Below the pieces are notes generated by a model. That model was not told where the DNA came from, made no database searches, and saw only the letters and a list, made by a program, of their open reading frames with translations. From contig NC_050101.1 in the NCBI RefSeq assembly GCF_902167145.1, positions 118,573,789-118,637,788 of the forward strand: a stretch of DNA of 64,000 nt. Reading direction: 5' to 3'. A program made the translations under genes and the position numbers. Position 1 is the stretch's first letter, and each line of letters begins with the position of its first letter. This document shows positions 11,721 through 23,657 of this stretch, in pieces. This DNA is from Zea mays (taxonomy: Eukaryota; Streptophyta; Magnoliopsida; Poales; Poaceae).

Positions 11721-12780
11721 CTGTCACACCCGGACTTAAGGACAAATCTAGATGTATCTTACATGTGTGTCACAATCAAGTCTCAAATATATGATGACTC
11801 AGTGTACAGAAATCAATATCATAATATATACTCCCTCTATCCCAAAAAATAAGGCATATATATTTTTTTTGGAAAAGTCTTTAAAGTGAAACTTTGACCA
11901 TTAATTTATTTTAAAATATGATATCAACAAATACAAATTAAGCATCATATTAAAGTATTTTTAATACAAATTCAAGTATATAACATGCATACACTAAAAA
12001 TATTTTTTTGCTGAATTGTTGGTCAAAGATTTACAATGTTGACTTTTCTAAAAACATGTGTGCCTTATTTTTTTTGGAATGGAGGGAGTATTACATAATG
12101 AATTTTCTGTATAAAATAACTAAATAAAATAATCATATGATGACAACGATCCTCTACAATCATAGTTGACTGAGAGACGGTACCTGCTCTTGACCTAATG
12201 TGATTATAGTAAGAGTGAGCATCCATACGGTTATTGCTTAGCAAGCGTGGAGAAAAGTGTGTATGAGCTCACTTATGGTTGGGGCTCAAGAAGTGTAATG
12301 TAAGGCTTACCAAGGGAAATGGCTGAGGCTGAGCATAGCTTTTAACTTTGTTGGTCAAATTTTAATAGCAATTACTAAGTATAAGTAAATATCATCCCAA
12401 TTAAATAAAAGATCATGGATGAAATACCCACAATGAAATGTCGTATGTTCGGTTTAATTTAATTCTATCATTTACTCATGTGAGTGTCTGAGCCGCTCTT
12501 GACCATGAACACGACTGATATACCAGTTTTACACTCTAGAGGTTACACATCTTTACCCATAAGTCGTGTTACCCATTTGTCAAGGGATCATGACTTCCCA
12601 TTAATCTCTACCATTAATCTCTACCAAGGAGAAGAGGCAGGGTCCCACACGAGGCCTTTACAAAGTTCCACTAGCATAAGAAAATCCGCTACAAATTCAG
12701 GTAGAAGCAAGTGTAGGCCTTTTTCCACGGTCGTAACCCCATCGTAGCAATTCATACACACAAAAAAATATTTGAAAAAT
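11721..12780 (+). mobile_element. Del-like LTR fragment
   Basis: Directly after the host motif AATGATTC the sequence switches to TGTCACACCCGG, a start typical of Del/Tekay-type gypsy LTRs. Sequence with LTR character continues to about 12780, where it fades into the copia LTR. The matching right end (GGGTGTGACA) is absent, so the fragment is truncated and its right limit is approximate. A Stowaway MITE is nested at 11831-12088. Confidence 0.4.
11831..12088. mobile_element. Stowaway MITE
   Basis: A 258-bp AT-rich element with Stowaway terminal inverted repeats: CTCCCTCTATCCCA at the left and the complementary TGGAATGGAGGGAG at the right, extended by AATAAGGCA/TGCCTTATT. It is flanked by TA on both sides (11829-11830, 12089-12090), the Tc1/mariner target. 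No coding capacity. Confidence 0.85.
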
Positions 12781-13111
12781 AATTTCTAGTATATAACGTT
12801 TTTTGGGAGATGCTTTAACCTAAATCCTTTAGTGAACACACACGCACACACACAAGATCTCCGTGCGTGTAGAGTCATGGCAATAGAGATGTAGAAGTAT
12901 AGACAGGGGGAGAAGAGAGAGGTCTCCTAGACATGAGTACATGTGGTGTGACTTGGTGCTATATAGGCGCACTAAACCTGAACATGCTCTTGATTGGTCT
13001 TCAATCTGCGGTATAATAATCACAACACATCGCATCCGATCCAATTAAACCATCTATCTGTCTCGACTCGGCTATGAGCGAGCGTGCACATAGTCTTCTT
13101 TTTCAACTTTA

Positions 13112-13495
13112 CTAGCATATAGCATGTGCTAACACTACGATTCTGGAGAGAGGAGGAGAGGGGTCGACAGTGGCACAAGGGGTGGGGTTGACAGCGGTGG
13201 TGGCACGAGTGAGGGGGGGACGACGGGGACGTGAGGGAGGGAGAAGGGGAGGCTAGGGGCGCGAGGGAGGGAAAGAGATGAGGGATGATCAAAATAATAT
13301 CATACATTGGATCTGAGTGAGTAAAGGAGAGATGATTATCCATCGATCTAAACCGTTGGTTTTGATGGTGTGTTAAGTTTAGGTGCATTTTGTCTGGTGG
13401 ATTTAATGAAGATTGTGTGGGGGTGATTTGGTTGGGTGGGTTTTGCAAAGTTTAAACTGGTGGATTATATAGTAGTATATATATATAGATATAGA
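13112..13495 (-). mobile_element. Putative very small Helitron
   Basis: Read on the minus strand, the left end ends GCACATGCTATATGCTAG followed by T, which approximates the maize Helitron 3' consensus with CTAG at 13112-13115. The right end reads TCTATATC... preceded by A and runs through a TA-rich tract to ACTACTATATAATCC, similar to the Helitron 5' end. The block interrupts an otherwise colinear LTR segment (the left LTR at about 3940-3965 lacks it). The interior is GC-rich and of unknown origin. The 5' limit is uncertain because of the TA microsatellite. Confidence 0.45.
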
Positions 13496-13852
13496 TAGAA
13501 GTTGTACATTAAGTCCCCTTTTTAAGTTGGTTTTCTACTAGCAATGTGATATTAAACTCTCTTAACTCCCTAATATGTATTATAGACCTTGAAATATTAA
13601 TTGAACTAAATGAGTCAATCAATTTAAGTCCAACACCCAACACGTGTAGTGAGCGGTACTGCGATGTGACTGCTTTTAGTTATTGATTATCAAAAGATAG
13701 ATTGGTCGTCAAAAGATAGAAAACATATCGTCAATATGATCTCACCAGTAGCAGGCCATGATATTATGCTTTTGCAGTATATTCACTAATCGCCATTAGG
13801 TTGATCCTTAGTGAACGCCTGGCAGGGCCCACTCCCCCACCATCTACTCCCC

Positions 13853-13859
13853 TATTTAT
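13853..13859 (+). promoter_or_regulatory. TATA-like box of the receptor-kinase gene
   Basis: TATTTAT in a CCCC-rich context, about 100 bp upstream of the ATG at 13960. It is the only TATA-like motif between the copia insertion (ending 13640) and the start codon. The assignment is by position only. Confidence 0.4.
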
Positions 13860-13959
13860 TAGACGACCATCTAGTCATCTACCCATAGCGTAGCCTTTCA
13901 CCACCGCCGTACGCCCGTACCCCCATGATCCAAACCTAATTGCCACTGTAATCCCCACA

Positions 13960-16938
13960 ATGCCACGATTGTTCGTAACCCTGATTGCCGTCGCCGTTGC
14001 TGCTGTCAGCTCAGTGGATTCGCACGCCACCGACCGCGCCGCTCTGCTCGCCTTCAAGTCCGGCGTACGGGGCAACCTCTCCGACTGGGGCTCCCGCTCC
14101 CCTAGAATGTGCAACTGGACTGGCGTCACGTGTGACTCGACAGGACGCGTGACGCGCCTCCTTCTCAAGAACTCTAACCTCAGCGGCGTCATCTCCCCGT
14201 CGATCGGCAACCTCTCCGCTCTCAGGAAGCTCGATCTCCGGTTCAACCACCTCTCCGGCACCATCCCGCGGGAGCTCGGCATGCTGTCCCAGCTCCTGGA
14301 GCTGAGGCTCGGCCACAACAGTCTCACCGGTACCATCCCGGAGGCCGTCGTCTGCAACTGCACCTCCCTGACCTCCATCATCCTGAGCAACAACAGCCTC
14401 ACCGGCGAGATCCCGTTCTCCGCACGGTGCCGGCTCCCGCGCCTGCAGCAGCTCAGCCTCTACGAGAACAGGCTCGAAGGCGGCATCCCCTCGCCCATGT
14501 CCAACTTCACCAGCCTCAGCTGGGTGCTTCTGCAGTACAATCGCCTCGGCGGCGTGCTGCCGTCCCAGATGTTCAGCAAGATGCCGTCCCTCCGGTACCT
14601 CTACCTGTCCGGCAACAGCTTCTCGAGCGACGGCGGGAACACCGACCTCGAGCCGTTCCTCGCCTCCCTGGCGAACTGCACCGGGCTGCAGGAGCTTGGA
14701 GTGGGGTCGAACGGCATCGGAGGCGAGATCCCGGCGGTCATCGGCAACCTGTCGTCCGCCAATCTCTCCCTGCTCTACTTGGACGACAACGAGATCACCG
14801 GTGCCATCCCTCGCGCCATCGGAAACCTTGCCTCGCTGACGGATTTAGAGCTGCAGGACAACATGCTGGAGGGGCCAATCCCCAGCGAGCTGTTCCATCC
14901 ACGTGGGCTTACAAAGATAGTCCTCTCGAATAACCAGATCAATGCCGAAATACCCAAATCCATCGGCTTATTAGCTCAGCAGCTAGCCACCATCAGCATA
15001 TCGAATAGCGGTCTCCGAGGCGAGATACCAGAGACCTTGTCGAACCTCACCAACTTGGACTACGTTCTTCTTGACCACAACCAGCTCTCGGGTGCCATAC
15101 CACCTGGTGGTCTTAGCTGCCAGATGATCCTGGACCTTTCGTACAACAAGCTTACAGGCCAGATCCCTAGTGGCATGCCTGGGCTCCTTGGTAGCTTCAA
15201 CATGTACCTTAATCTCTCTAACAACCTCCTAGAGGGGCCCGTGTCGTCACTGGAGTTCGGCAGCATGGAGATGATCCAAGCTCTTGACTTGTCGGGAAAC
15301 AAGCTCTCCGGCGGCCTTCCGTCTTCCATGGGCGCCTTGAAAAACCTCCGTTTCCTTGACGTTTCTTCCAACGGCCTTACCGGTGTGATTCCTCGGTCTC
15401 TGCAAGGGTTGCCGCTCCAGTTTGCCAACTTCTCACACAACAACTTCACCGGCGAGGTGTGCGGCGGAGGGTCATTCGCGAACCTCACGGGCGACTCGTT
15501 TCTCGGCAATCCTGGCCTGTGCGGGTCTGTCCCCGGCATGGCGCCATGCGGCGGAAGGAAACGTGGCCGCTTCCTGTACATAGCCATCGGCGTCGTCGTC
15601 GCCGTTGCTGTCGGCTTGTTGGCCATGGTGTGCGCTGTTGTTGATCACTACCTGATGAGGTCGTCCAGGTCGAGGTTGGCAATGGCAGCCCCATCTAGTC
15701 TACTACCACGTTTCTCCACGACAGGATTGGTCAAGGCCACCGGCGACGGCGAGAAGGAGAGCGGCGAGCACCCAAGGATCTCGTACTGGGAGCTTGCCGA
15801 CGCGACCGACGGCTTTTCAGAAGTGAATCTGATCGGGAAAGGAGGATACGGGCATGTCTACAGGGGTGTCCTCCATGGCGAGAGCGAGACGGTGATCGCC
15901 GTGAAGGTCCTGCGCCAGGACCAGGCCGCTGGTGGCGAGGTGGTCGCCGGCAGCTTCGAGAGGGAATGCCGGGTGCTCAGGAGCATCCGGCACCGGAACC
16001 TCATCCGCGTGGTCACCGCGTGCAGCACGCCGGAGTTCAAGGCGGTCGTGCTCCCCTTCATGCCGAACGGCAGCCTCGACAGCCTCATCCACGGGCCTCC
16101 GGCGGCGGCGGCAGGCGGGCCGCGGCACCTGGGCCTGGACCTGGACCTGCTGCTCGGCGTGGCCAGCAACGTCGCCGAGGGCATGGCGTACCTGCACCAC
16201 CACGCCCCCGTCAAGGTCGTGCACTGCGACCTCAAGCCCAGCAACGTCCTCCTCGACGGCGACATGACCGCCGTCGTATCCGACTTCGGCATCTCCAAGC
16301 TGGTGGCGACCGACGACGGCGCGAGAGGTCCAGAGGTGACGGGCGAGGCATCGACGTCGTCCGTGTGCAACTCCATCACTCGGCTGTTACAAGGCTCTGT
16401 CGGCTACATCGCGCCCGGTACGTACGTGAGCAACACATGCGATGTGCGAGGCCGGCCGGCCACTCTGATCTCTAGCTCTTTCTCTGTGAGGATCGATCTG
16501 GCTTAGAAATTTCATGCAGAGTATGGCTTGGGAGGCCGCCCTTCGACGCAAGGCGACGTGTACAGCTTCGGGGTGATGCTGCTGGAGATGATCTCCGGGA
16601 AGAGGCCGACGGACGTGATCTCCGAGGAGGGGCACGGCCTGCACGACTGGGCCAAGAAACTCTTGCAGCACAAGCGTGACTTGGGCGCCGTCGTCGAGGA
16701 GCGCTCGCTGCTGCCGTTTGGCCCGCCGCCGCGGGGCGAGATGGAAGAGGTCGCCGTCGTCTTGGAGCTGCTTGAGATCGGTGTCGCGTGCTCGCAGCTC
16801 GCACCGTCGATGAGACCCTCCATGGACGACGTGGCGCACGAGATCGCGTACCTCAGGGACGGTACGTGGAGGAAGTACGGGGTGACAGATCTCAAAACCA
16901 CCATTTTTGACCAGCAAACTCCAAGATGCACCGACTAG
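13960..16938 (+). CDS. LRR receptor-like protein kinase (non-RD), two exons
   Basis: Exons 13960-16417 and 16520-16938 join in phase 1 to give 958 residues. In order: hydrophobic signal peptide (1 to about 22); LRRNT region with CNWTGVTC; about 16-18 leucine-rich repeats of the plant LxGxIP type (about 65-515); a short Cys-containing cap; a transmembrane helix (about 537-565); a basic juxtamembrane stretch; then a Ser/Thr kinase. The kinase has the glycine loop GKGGYGHV (about 626), catalytic Lys 649 (VIAVKVL), HCDLKPSN with Asp about 757, DFG at about 775, and GYIAPEYG across the exon junction. HCD replaces HRD, so this is a non-RD kinase, a class that includes immune receptors such as XA21 and FLS2 (established knowledge). 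It resembles the At2g24130 group (from memory). It should sit in the plasma membrane with the LRRs outside. The ligand is unknown. Both exons are intact and strongly GC-rich, as in many grass genes. Confidence 0.92.
16418..16519 (+). other. Intron of the receptor-kinase gene (102 bp)
   Basis: The donor is G|GTACGT and the acceptor ATGCAG|AG. Removal joins APE-Y across the kinase activation-segment motif, and reading through instead gives a stop at 16504-16506. A single intron at this position of the kinase domain is a common arrangement in LRR-XII receptor kinases. Confidence 0.9.
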
Positions 16939-17084
16939 TTCTATCTTCAGTTGTCCGGTGCCAAACGATTAGCACAACCGACAGATCTAGCGTATATGTA
17001 ACTAAGTTTGAAGTATTGGGATATAGATCATGGCCTGGTGTCAATGTGTGCTACTAGCTGTATTGTACTCGCCGACTGTCCGTA

Positions 17085-17090
17085 AATAAA
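17085..17090 (+). terminator. Candidate polyadenylation signal
   Basis: AATAAA lies 147 bp after the stop codon of the receptor-kinase gene, followed by AT-rich sequence. It is a plausible plant 3'-end signal, assigned by position. Confidence 0.5.
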
Positions 17091-17539
17091 CCACCAATTT
17101 GTAAAGCTGTTTTAAATTATGTTTAAAAATTAGCTAAGCGTATAAAGATATATATTAATATTTCTGACATCAAATTAGCACTATAAATATTAGTGCTTTC
17201 CTTATAAACTTGGTTACATTTTAAACAATGACTTAAGATAACTGTAACAATTGATTTATTTGGGTAGAGAGAGTACTTTAAAGAAAGAGTTTTCTTGGTG
17301 CGTTGCTCTTTGCCTCTTTCCCTTCCCGCGAGGGTTGAGGGATCGAACCGTGGCAGCTGGGATGCGAGCACTCGGAATCTACCACCGGAACCTACAAAAA
17401 TATCATAAATATGTATATTAATAATTTTAAAATAAAAAATAATTGTTTTAAATAGCTATCTCATTTAAACAATGTTTATTTACATGATATATAGAAACCC
17501 TAGCATATACGAGCAACTAACTAGTCTACTATATATATA
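17091..17539. other. AT-rich 3' flank, no gene seen
   Basis: Sequence between the kinase gene and the Helitron terminus. An open frame at 17123-17371 on the minus strand has no recognisable domain. A TA-dinucleotide tract (17530-17539) forms the Helitron target. Confidence 0.4.
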
Positions 17540-18457
17540 CTAGTTGGTTGCTCGTGCGTTGCGACGGTTTACAACAAACCTACGTAAACTATTCATCAAA
17601 AAGAATTCAAGATTTTTTTTAATTGTCTCCACTCTCTGTATAATATTTTTTTGATTTGGCTAACTGATGTTATTGTTTACTCCATGCAATATGTCTTGGT
17701 ACAACACAGCCAATAAAGTGAGCGATTAGATGAGAGTTCACAACGACTAACTGAACGAACAAAGATTATAAAATGACATAATTCCACCATATAAGAGAAA
17801 GTTTGTGAGCTCAAGTTTCTAAAATAAGTCACATGAAGTCAAACTTATAAAAAAGATAGACCCAAATATGGAGGGATTGCTAAAGTCAGGCATCAATAAA
17901 AACTGGATGCGCTGCATATAAATTATGCTACTTCGTAGCAATTACTAACGTTTAAAACTAACAAATAACCTTTCATTTTACTGTTAGTGTGACAATAATC
18001 GTTGCTCCATCCAATTCAACAACCTCAAACACCATGGAGTCCATTACGCCAATGTGGTCTCCGAAACGACCTAATGCTTGCAAGAGCCAAGAACGTCGTG
18101 TCGTGCTTGGGTTGTAGCCTCGGCCCATAGTACTGGCCCGGCCCGACACGATTATATTTTTTTATTTTACGAAAAACGTATATGCATATATACAATTTAT
18201 ATTTAATATTAAAAACATTTGAGAATGATGTTCTACTGGTTAGACAGCTTCACCCAGTGTCTCTCGCCCTTCTTTCATCAGGTCATGGTTTCGAACTACA
18301 CCTCTTGCACCGTTTTTTAATATTTTACGCCGATTTAATCAAATGGGTCGATGGCCAAACGGCGGCCTGGCATGGGCCAGACGCCCGCAGGCCACAACTA
18401 TAGTGCAACGGATTAATTTGAAATAGCTGTGAGAGGTTATTTGTAAAAAGATAACGC

Positions 18458-18462
18458 GGGAC
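18458..18462. repeat. Target-site duplication GGGAC (left; repeated at 27326-27330)
   Basis: Perfect 5-bp duplication adjoining the TG and CA ends of the two LTRs. Confidence 0.95.
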
Positions 18463-19662
18463 TGAGAGCACCTAGAGGGGGGTGAATAGGTGATCCTGTG
18501 AAACTTGAAACTTAATCCACAAAAACTTGATTAGGCGTTAGCACAATAATGCCAAGTGGCTTAGAGAGGAGTCTCAACAAAACACAATAACCACAAGAGA
18601 TCAATCACAAAGATGGCACAGTGGTTTATCCCGTGGTTCGGCCAAGACCAACGCTTGCCTACTCCACGTTGTGGCGTCCCAACGGATGAGGGTTGCAATC
18701 AACCCCTCTCAAGTGGTCCAAAGACCCACTTGAATACCACGGTGTTTTGCTTGCTTTACTATATCCCGCTTGTGAGGAATCTCCACACTTTGGAGCCTCT
18801 CGCACTTACAAAGATGTTCACAAAGAAGCACGGAGTAAGGGAGGAATTAGCAACTCACACAAGACACAAAGATCACAGCAAATACGCACACACAGGACCC
18901 AGACTTAAGCTCAAAAGACTAGCCCACTAGAACGGAGCTCAAATCACTAGAATGTCGAATAAGTGCGCAAGTATGGAGTGTGAGTGATCAAGAGTGATCA
19001 AGGAATGCTTGGTGTGTTCCTCCATGCGCCTAAGGGTCCCTTTTATAGCCCCAAGGCAGCTAGGAGCAGTTGAGTGCATTCCAGGAAGGCAAATCTTGCC
19101 TTCTGTCGCCTGGCGCACCAGACAGTCCGGTGCACACCGGACACTGTCCGGTGCGGATCTCTTTCCTTCTCTAGCGGAGTCGACCGTTGGCGCCTGGGAG
19201 CCGTTGGAGCACCGGACACTGTCCGGTGCACACCGGACAGTCCGGTGCCTCCTCCCGACCGTTGGCCCGGCCGACCGTTGGCTCACCGGACAGTCCGGTG
19301 CACACCGGACAGTCCGGTGAATTATAGCCGTACGTCGCCGATGAATTCCCGAGAGCGGCCAGTTCGCTCGAGCCAGCCTGGCGCACCGGACACTGACTGG
19401 TGCACCACCGGACAGTCCGGTGCACCCAGACTGCTCTGACTTTGACAGAACTTAGCCATCTCATTTTCTATTCAATTTTTTCTGTTTCCAGCACTTAGAC
19501 ACAATACATTAGTCCATAAACATTGTACTAAGTCTGAGAAACATACCTTTTGACATGATTTGCATTTTGTCCACCACTTTGCATAGATTAACACAAAAGC
19601 ACTTGCGTTGGCACTCAATCACCAAAATACTTAGAAATGGCCAAGGGCACATTTCCCTTTCA
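18463..19662 (-). repeat. 3' LTR of the Opie-like element (1200 bp)
   Basis: Starts TGAGAGCACC and ends CCCTTTCA. Minus-strand TATA box at 19041-19049 (GCTATAAAA). It carries four pairs of GGAC/GTCC palindromes between 19110 and 19425. By eye it differs from the other LTR at about 17 positions, plus a 42-bp gap and a 1-bp gap. Confidence 0.92.
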
Positions 19663-19663
19663 A

Positions 19664-19676
19664 TCTCCCCCTTTTT
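19664..19676 (-). promoter_or_regulatory. Polypurine tract next to the 3' LTR
   Basis: The minus strand reads AAAAAGGGGGAGA directly before the 3' LTR, the site where plus-strand DNA synthesis is primed. Similar purine runs occur at 20054-20067 and 20312-20320 (both containing GGGGGAGA). Multiple tracts of this kind are described for Sireviruses (from memory). Confidence 0.8.
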
Positions 19677-20449
19677 GGTGATTTATGCCAACACAACATA
19701 AAGCAACTAGAACAAGTGAAATATCAATGCAAATGAGAACTCAAAATCGTTTTGATTCATATTTGGCATATATGGATCACTCTTTGCCACCACTTGGTTT
19801 GTTTTTGCAACTCAAACTCAAATTTCTATCTCTAAGTCAAACACACTTGTTAAGACATAAAGAGAGTCGTTCCAAGAGAAATTGATTCAAGATTTCAAAA
19901 ACTCCCCTTTTCCCATAATCAACACTTCTCCCCACAAGAAACCAACTTTTGACAAAAAGAGCAAATAAGAGTATTTTGACAAAACAAAAGCTCTATTCTA
20001 TTATTTTCAAAATTCTCAAGTGGTAGCTGATCCATTTATTGCTTTGGCCTTTATTTTCTCCCCCTTTGGCATCAAGCACCAAAACGGGATCAATCTTGGC
20101 CCCAGAACCCCATTGCCTCACCAAAATCTTCAATAAGAATATAAAGGCAATAAGAGTGCATGAGATGAACTTGGAATAAGTTACTCGTTCATCGGAGTGC
20201 AGTGGAAGTCTTGCATGGTCCAAGTCCACCTTTTCCCTTTCAATCCTCCTTCGAGACTAAATCAAGCAAACTCAAGCACATAGTTAGTCTCAAAGGTTCA
20301 AGTTGTAACACATCTCCCCCTAGATATGTGCATCACTTTGCAACGGACTTGTGAGGTCCGGGGAGTGCTTGTACAACTTGAGCACCATAATTAAGCAACA
20401 AAATGCATAAGGAACATGATCAAAGGCATAAACACATGTATGCTATAAA
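19677..20449 (-). other. Noncoding region between pol and 3' LTR
   Basis: About 770 bp without a convincing gene. It holds two extra polypurine-like motifs and short open frames with no recognisable domain. Some Sireviruses carry an envelope-like gene here; none is visible in this copy. Confidence 0.6.
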
Positions 20450-23400
20450 TCAATCCAAGTTCCGCGAATCTAAGACATTTAGCTCACTACGCAACTTGCA
20501 AAAGGTCTGCTCATCTAAAGGCTTGGTAAAGATATCGGCTAGCTGGTTCTCGGAGCTAACATGAAACACTTCGATATCTCCCTTTTGCTGGTGGTCTCTC
20601 AAAAAGTGATGCCGGATGTCTATGTGCTTTGTGCGGCTGTGTTCAACAGGATTATCCGCCATGCGGATAGCACTCTCATTATCACATAGGAGTGGAACTT
20701 TGCTCAGATTGTAGCCAAAGTCCCTGAGGGTTTGCCTCATCCAAAGTAGTTGCGCGCAACACTGTCCTGCGGCAACATACTCGGCCTCGGCGGTGGATAG
20801 GGCAACGGAGGTTTGTTTCTTAGAACTCCATGACACCAGGGACCTTCCTAAGAATTGGCACGTCCCCGATGTACTCTTCCTATCGACCTTACATCCAGCA
20901 TAGTCGGAGTCTGAATATCCAATCAAGTCAAAGGTAGACCCCTTTGGATACCAGATCCCAAAACAAGGCGTAGCGACTAAATATCTAAGAATTCGCTTCA
21001 CAGCCACTAAGTGACACTCCTTAGGATTGGATTGAAATCGAGCGCACATGCATACACTAAGCATAATATCCGGTCTACTAGCACATAAATACAGTAAAGA
21101 CCCTATCATAGACCGGTATGCCTTTTGATCAACGGACTTACCTCCTTTGTTGAGGTCGGTGTGTCCGTCGGTTCCCATCGGCGTTTTTGCGGGCTTGGCG
21201 TCCTTCATCCCAAACCGCTTCAGCAAGTCTTGCGTGTACTTTGTTTGGGAGATGAAGGTTCCATCCTTGAGTTGCCTCACTTGGAACCCAAGGAAGTAGC
21301 TTAACTCGCCCATCATCGACATCTCGAATTTCTGAGTCATCACTCTGCTGAACTCTTCACAAGACTTTTGATTAGTGGAACCAAATATTACGTCATCGAC
21401 ATAAATTTGGCACACAAAAAGATCACCATCACAAGTCTTAGTAAACAGAGTTGGATCGGCTTTCCCAACCTTGAAAGCATTAGCAATTAAAAAGTCTCTA
21501 AGGCATTCATACCATGCTCTTGGGGCTTGCTTAAGTCCATAGAGCGCCTTAGAGAGCTTACACACGTGGTCAGGGTGCCGTTCATCCTTGAAGCCAGGAG
21601 GTTGCTCCACGTACACCTCCTCCTTGATTGGCCCGTTGAGGAAAGCGCTCTTCACATCCATTTGGAACAACCTGAAAGAATGGTGAGCGGCATATGCTAG
21701 CAAGATACGAATGGACTCTAGCCTAGCCACAGGAGCAAAAGTCTCCTCAAAGTCCAAACCTGCGACTTGGGCATAACCTTTTGCCACAAGTCGTGCCTTG
21801 TTCCTTGTCACCACCCCGTGCTCGTCTTGTTTGTTGCGGAACACCCACTTGGTTCCCACAACATTTTGCTTGGGACGAGGCACCAGTGTCCAAACTTCAT
21901 TTCTTTTGAAGTTATTGAGCTCCTCCTGCATGGCCAACACCCAGTCCGGATCTAGCAAGGCCTCTTCTACCCTGAAAGGCTCAATAGAAGAGACAAAGGA
22001 GTAATGCTCACAAAAATTAACTAATTGAGATCGAGTAGTTACTCCCTTGCTAATATCACCCAAAATTTGGTCGACGGGATGATCCCTTTGAATCATTGCA
22101 CGAACTTGGGTTGGAGGTGCCGGTTGTGCTTCTTCCTCCATTACATGATCATCTTGTGCTCCCCCTTGATCACACGCCTCCTGTTCATCATCTTGAGTTG
22201 GGGGTTGCACCATTGTTGAGGAAGAAGGTTGATCTTGCTCATCTTGTTCTTGTGGCCGCACATCTCCAATCGCCATGGTGTGTGTTGCGGCTGTTGGAAC
22301 TTCTTCTTCATCTACATCATCAAAATCAACAACTTGCTCTCTTGGAGAGCCATTAGTCTCATCAAATACAACGTCGCTAGAGACTTCAACCAAACCCGAT
22401 GATTTGTTGAAGACTCTATACGCCTTTGTATTTGAGTCATAACCTAACAAAAACCCTTCTACGGCTTTGGGAGCAAATTTGGAATTCCTACCCTTCTTCA
22501 CTAGAATGTAGCATTTACTCCCAAAAACTCGAAAATACGAAACATTGGGTTTGTTACCGGTTAGTAGCTCATACGACGTCTTCTTGAGGAGGCGATGAAG
22601 GTAGACCCTGTTGATGGCGTGGCAAGCCGTGTTCACGGCTTCCGACCAAAAGCGCTCGGGGGTCTTGAACTCTCCAAGCATCGTTCTCGCCATGTCTATA
22701 AGTGTCCTGTTCTTTCTCTCTACCACACCATTTTGCTGTGGTGTGTAGGGAGCAGAGAACTCGTGCTTGATCCCTTCCTCCTCAAGGTACTCCTCTACTT
22801 GAAGGTTCTTGAACTCGGACCCATTGTCGCTCCTTATCTTTTTCACCTTGAGCTCAAACTCGTTTTGAGCTCTCCTTAGGAAGCGCTTGAGGGTCCCTTG
22901 GGTTTCAGATTTATCCTGCAAAAAGAATACCCAAGTGAAGCGGGAAAAGTCATCAACTATAACAAGACCATACTTACTCCCTCCTATACTTAGATAGGCG
23001 ACGGGTCCGAAGAGGTCCATGTGAAGCATCTCCAAAGGTCTTGATGTGGTCATCATATTTTTGGTGTGATGAGAGCTTCCCACCTGTTTGCCTGCTTGAC
23101 AAGCTGCACAAGGTCTATCTTTTTCGAATTGCACATTAGTTAAACCTATCACGTGTTCTCCCTTTAGAAGCTTGTGAAGGTTCTTCATCCCCACATGTGC
23201 TAAGCGGCGATGCCACAGCCAGCCCATGCTAGTCTTAGCAATTAAGCATGCATCTAGACCGGCCTCCTCTTTTGCAAAATCAACTAAGTAAAGTTTGTCG
23301 TCTAATACACCCTTAAAAGCTAGTGAACCATCACTTCTTCTAAAGACAGACACATCTACATTTGTGAATAGACAATTATACCCCATATTGCATAATTGAC

Positions 23401-23644
23401 TAACAGATAACAAATTATATCCAAGAGACTCAACTAAAAACACATTAGATATAGAGTGCTCGGATGAAATAGCAATTTTACCTAACCCTTTTACCTTGCC
23501 TTGATTCCCATCACCGAATATTATTGAATCTTGTGAATCCTTGTTTTTGACGTAGGAGGTGAACATCTTCTTCTCCCCCGTCATATGGTTTGTGCATCCG
23601 CTGTCGATAATCCAGCTTGAACCCCCGGATGCATAAACCTGCAA
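20450..23644 (-). CDS. pol: Sirevirus Pol polyprotein: protease, integrase, RT, RNase H
   Basis: An uninterrupted 1064-codon frame. Order: aspartic protease active site ([10 protein letters not shown], about residue 17); integrase zinc-binding HHCC ([10 protein letters not shown] ... CAAC, about 145-185); integrase core with [15 protein letters not shown] and the glutamate in [10 protein letters not shown] from about 590 with [22 protein letters not shown] and catalytic YVDD (about 748); RNase H with [26 protein letters not shown] and the DIFTKPL C-terminus. The length is normal for copia pol. The preceding gag frame ends at 23658 in another frame, so the start shown is the first ATG, not necessarily the true N-terminus; the region is normally made as a Gag-Pol precursor. 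All visible catalytic residues are present. Confidence 0.9.
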   Translation of the reverse strand: MQVYASGGSSWIIDSGCTNHMTGEKKMFTSYVKNKDSQDSIIFGDGNQGKVKGLGKIAISSEHSISNVFLVESLGYNLLSVSQLCNMGYNCLFTNVDVSVFRRSDGSLAFKGVLDDKLYLVDFAKEEAGLDACLIAKTSMGWLWHRRLAHVGMKNLHKLLKGEHVIGLTNVQFEKDRPCAACQAGKQVGSSHHTKNMMTTSRPLEMLHMDLFGPVAYLSIGGSKYGLVIVDDFSRFTWVFFLQDKSETQGTLKRFLRRAQNEFELKVKKIRSDNGSEFKNLQVEEYLEEEGIKHEFSAPYTPQQNGVVERKNRTLIDMARTMLGEFKTPERFWSEAVNTACHAINRVYLHRLLKKTSYELLTGNKPNVSYFRVFGSKCYILVKKGRNSKFAPKAVEGFLLGYDSNTKAYRVFNKSSGLVEVSSDVVFDETNGSPREQVVDFDDVDEEEVPTAATHTMAIGDVRPQEQDEQDQPSSSTMVQPPTQDDEQEACDQGGAQDDHVMEEEAQPAPPTQVRAMIQRDHPVDQILGDISKGVTTRSQLVNFCEHYSFVSSIEPFRVEEALLDPDWVLAMQEELNNFKRNEVWTLVPRPKQNVVGTKWVFRNKQDEHGVVTRNKARLVAKGYAQVAGLDFEETFAPVARLESIRILLAYAAHHSFRLFQMDVKSAFLNGPIKEEVYVEQPPGFKDERHPDHVCKLSKALYGLKQAPRAWYECLRDFLIANAFKVGKADPTLFTKTCDGDLFVCQIYVDDVIFGSTNQKSCEEFSRVMTQKFEMSMMGELSYFLGFQVRQLKDGTFISQTKYTQDLLKRFGMKDAKPAKTPMGTDGHTDLNKGGKSVDQKAYRSMIGSLLYLCASRPDIMLSVCMCARFQSNPKECHLVAVKRILRYLVATPCFGIWYPKGSTFDLIGYSDSDYAGCKVDRKSTSGTCQFLGRSLVSWSSKKQTSVALSTAEAEYVAAGQCCAQLLWMRQTLRDFGYNLSKVPLLCDNESAIRMADNPVEHSRTKHIDIRHHFLRDHQQKGDIEVFHVSSENQLADIFTKPLDEQTFCKLRSELNVLDSRNLD

Positions 23645-23657
23645 GGCAAATTTAGGC

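Larger units (their letters stand above)
772..13635 (-). mobile_element. Decayed Ty1/copia retrotransposon carrying nested insertions
   Basis: The element lies on the minus strand: gag remnants at the right (about 10430-11188), integrase and RT in the middle, and RNase H remnants at the left (about 6250-6420), flanked by two related LTR regions (772-4093 and 11189-13635). Both LTRs share the TGTTAGAA-type start, a central TATATAGG block and an end near AAGTCCAACA. All coding frames carry stops and shifts, so it is a fossil. The polymerase resembles the Hopscotch/Tnt1 type (inference). It hosts a LINE, two solo LTRs, two MITEs, an LTR fragment and a putative mini-Helitron. Confidence 0.75.
11189..13635 (-). 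repeat. Right (5') LTR of the copia element, with insertions
   Basis: It begins CGTTAGAAGC (homologous to TGTTAGAAAG at 772) and ends AAGTCCAACA directly before the CCCAA duplication. It is inflated by a tandem duplication, a hAT MITE, a Del-like LTR fragment with an internal Stowaway, and a putative mini-Helitron. The GGTGCTATATAGGCGC block (12955-12970) corresponds to the promoter block of the left LTR. Confidence 0.65.

Noticed and set aside
14427..16475. Several long open frames in other frames and on the opposite strand of the receptor-kinase gene
   Set aside because: They are shadows caused by high GC at third codon positions. None shows a domain, while frame 13960 contains a complete LRR kinase.
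18613..19464. Open frames of about 100-120 codons repeated in both Opie-like LTRs
   Set aside because: They arise from palindrome-rich LTR DNA present in two copies; no start context or domain.
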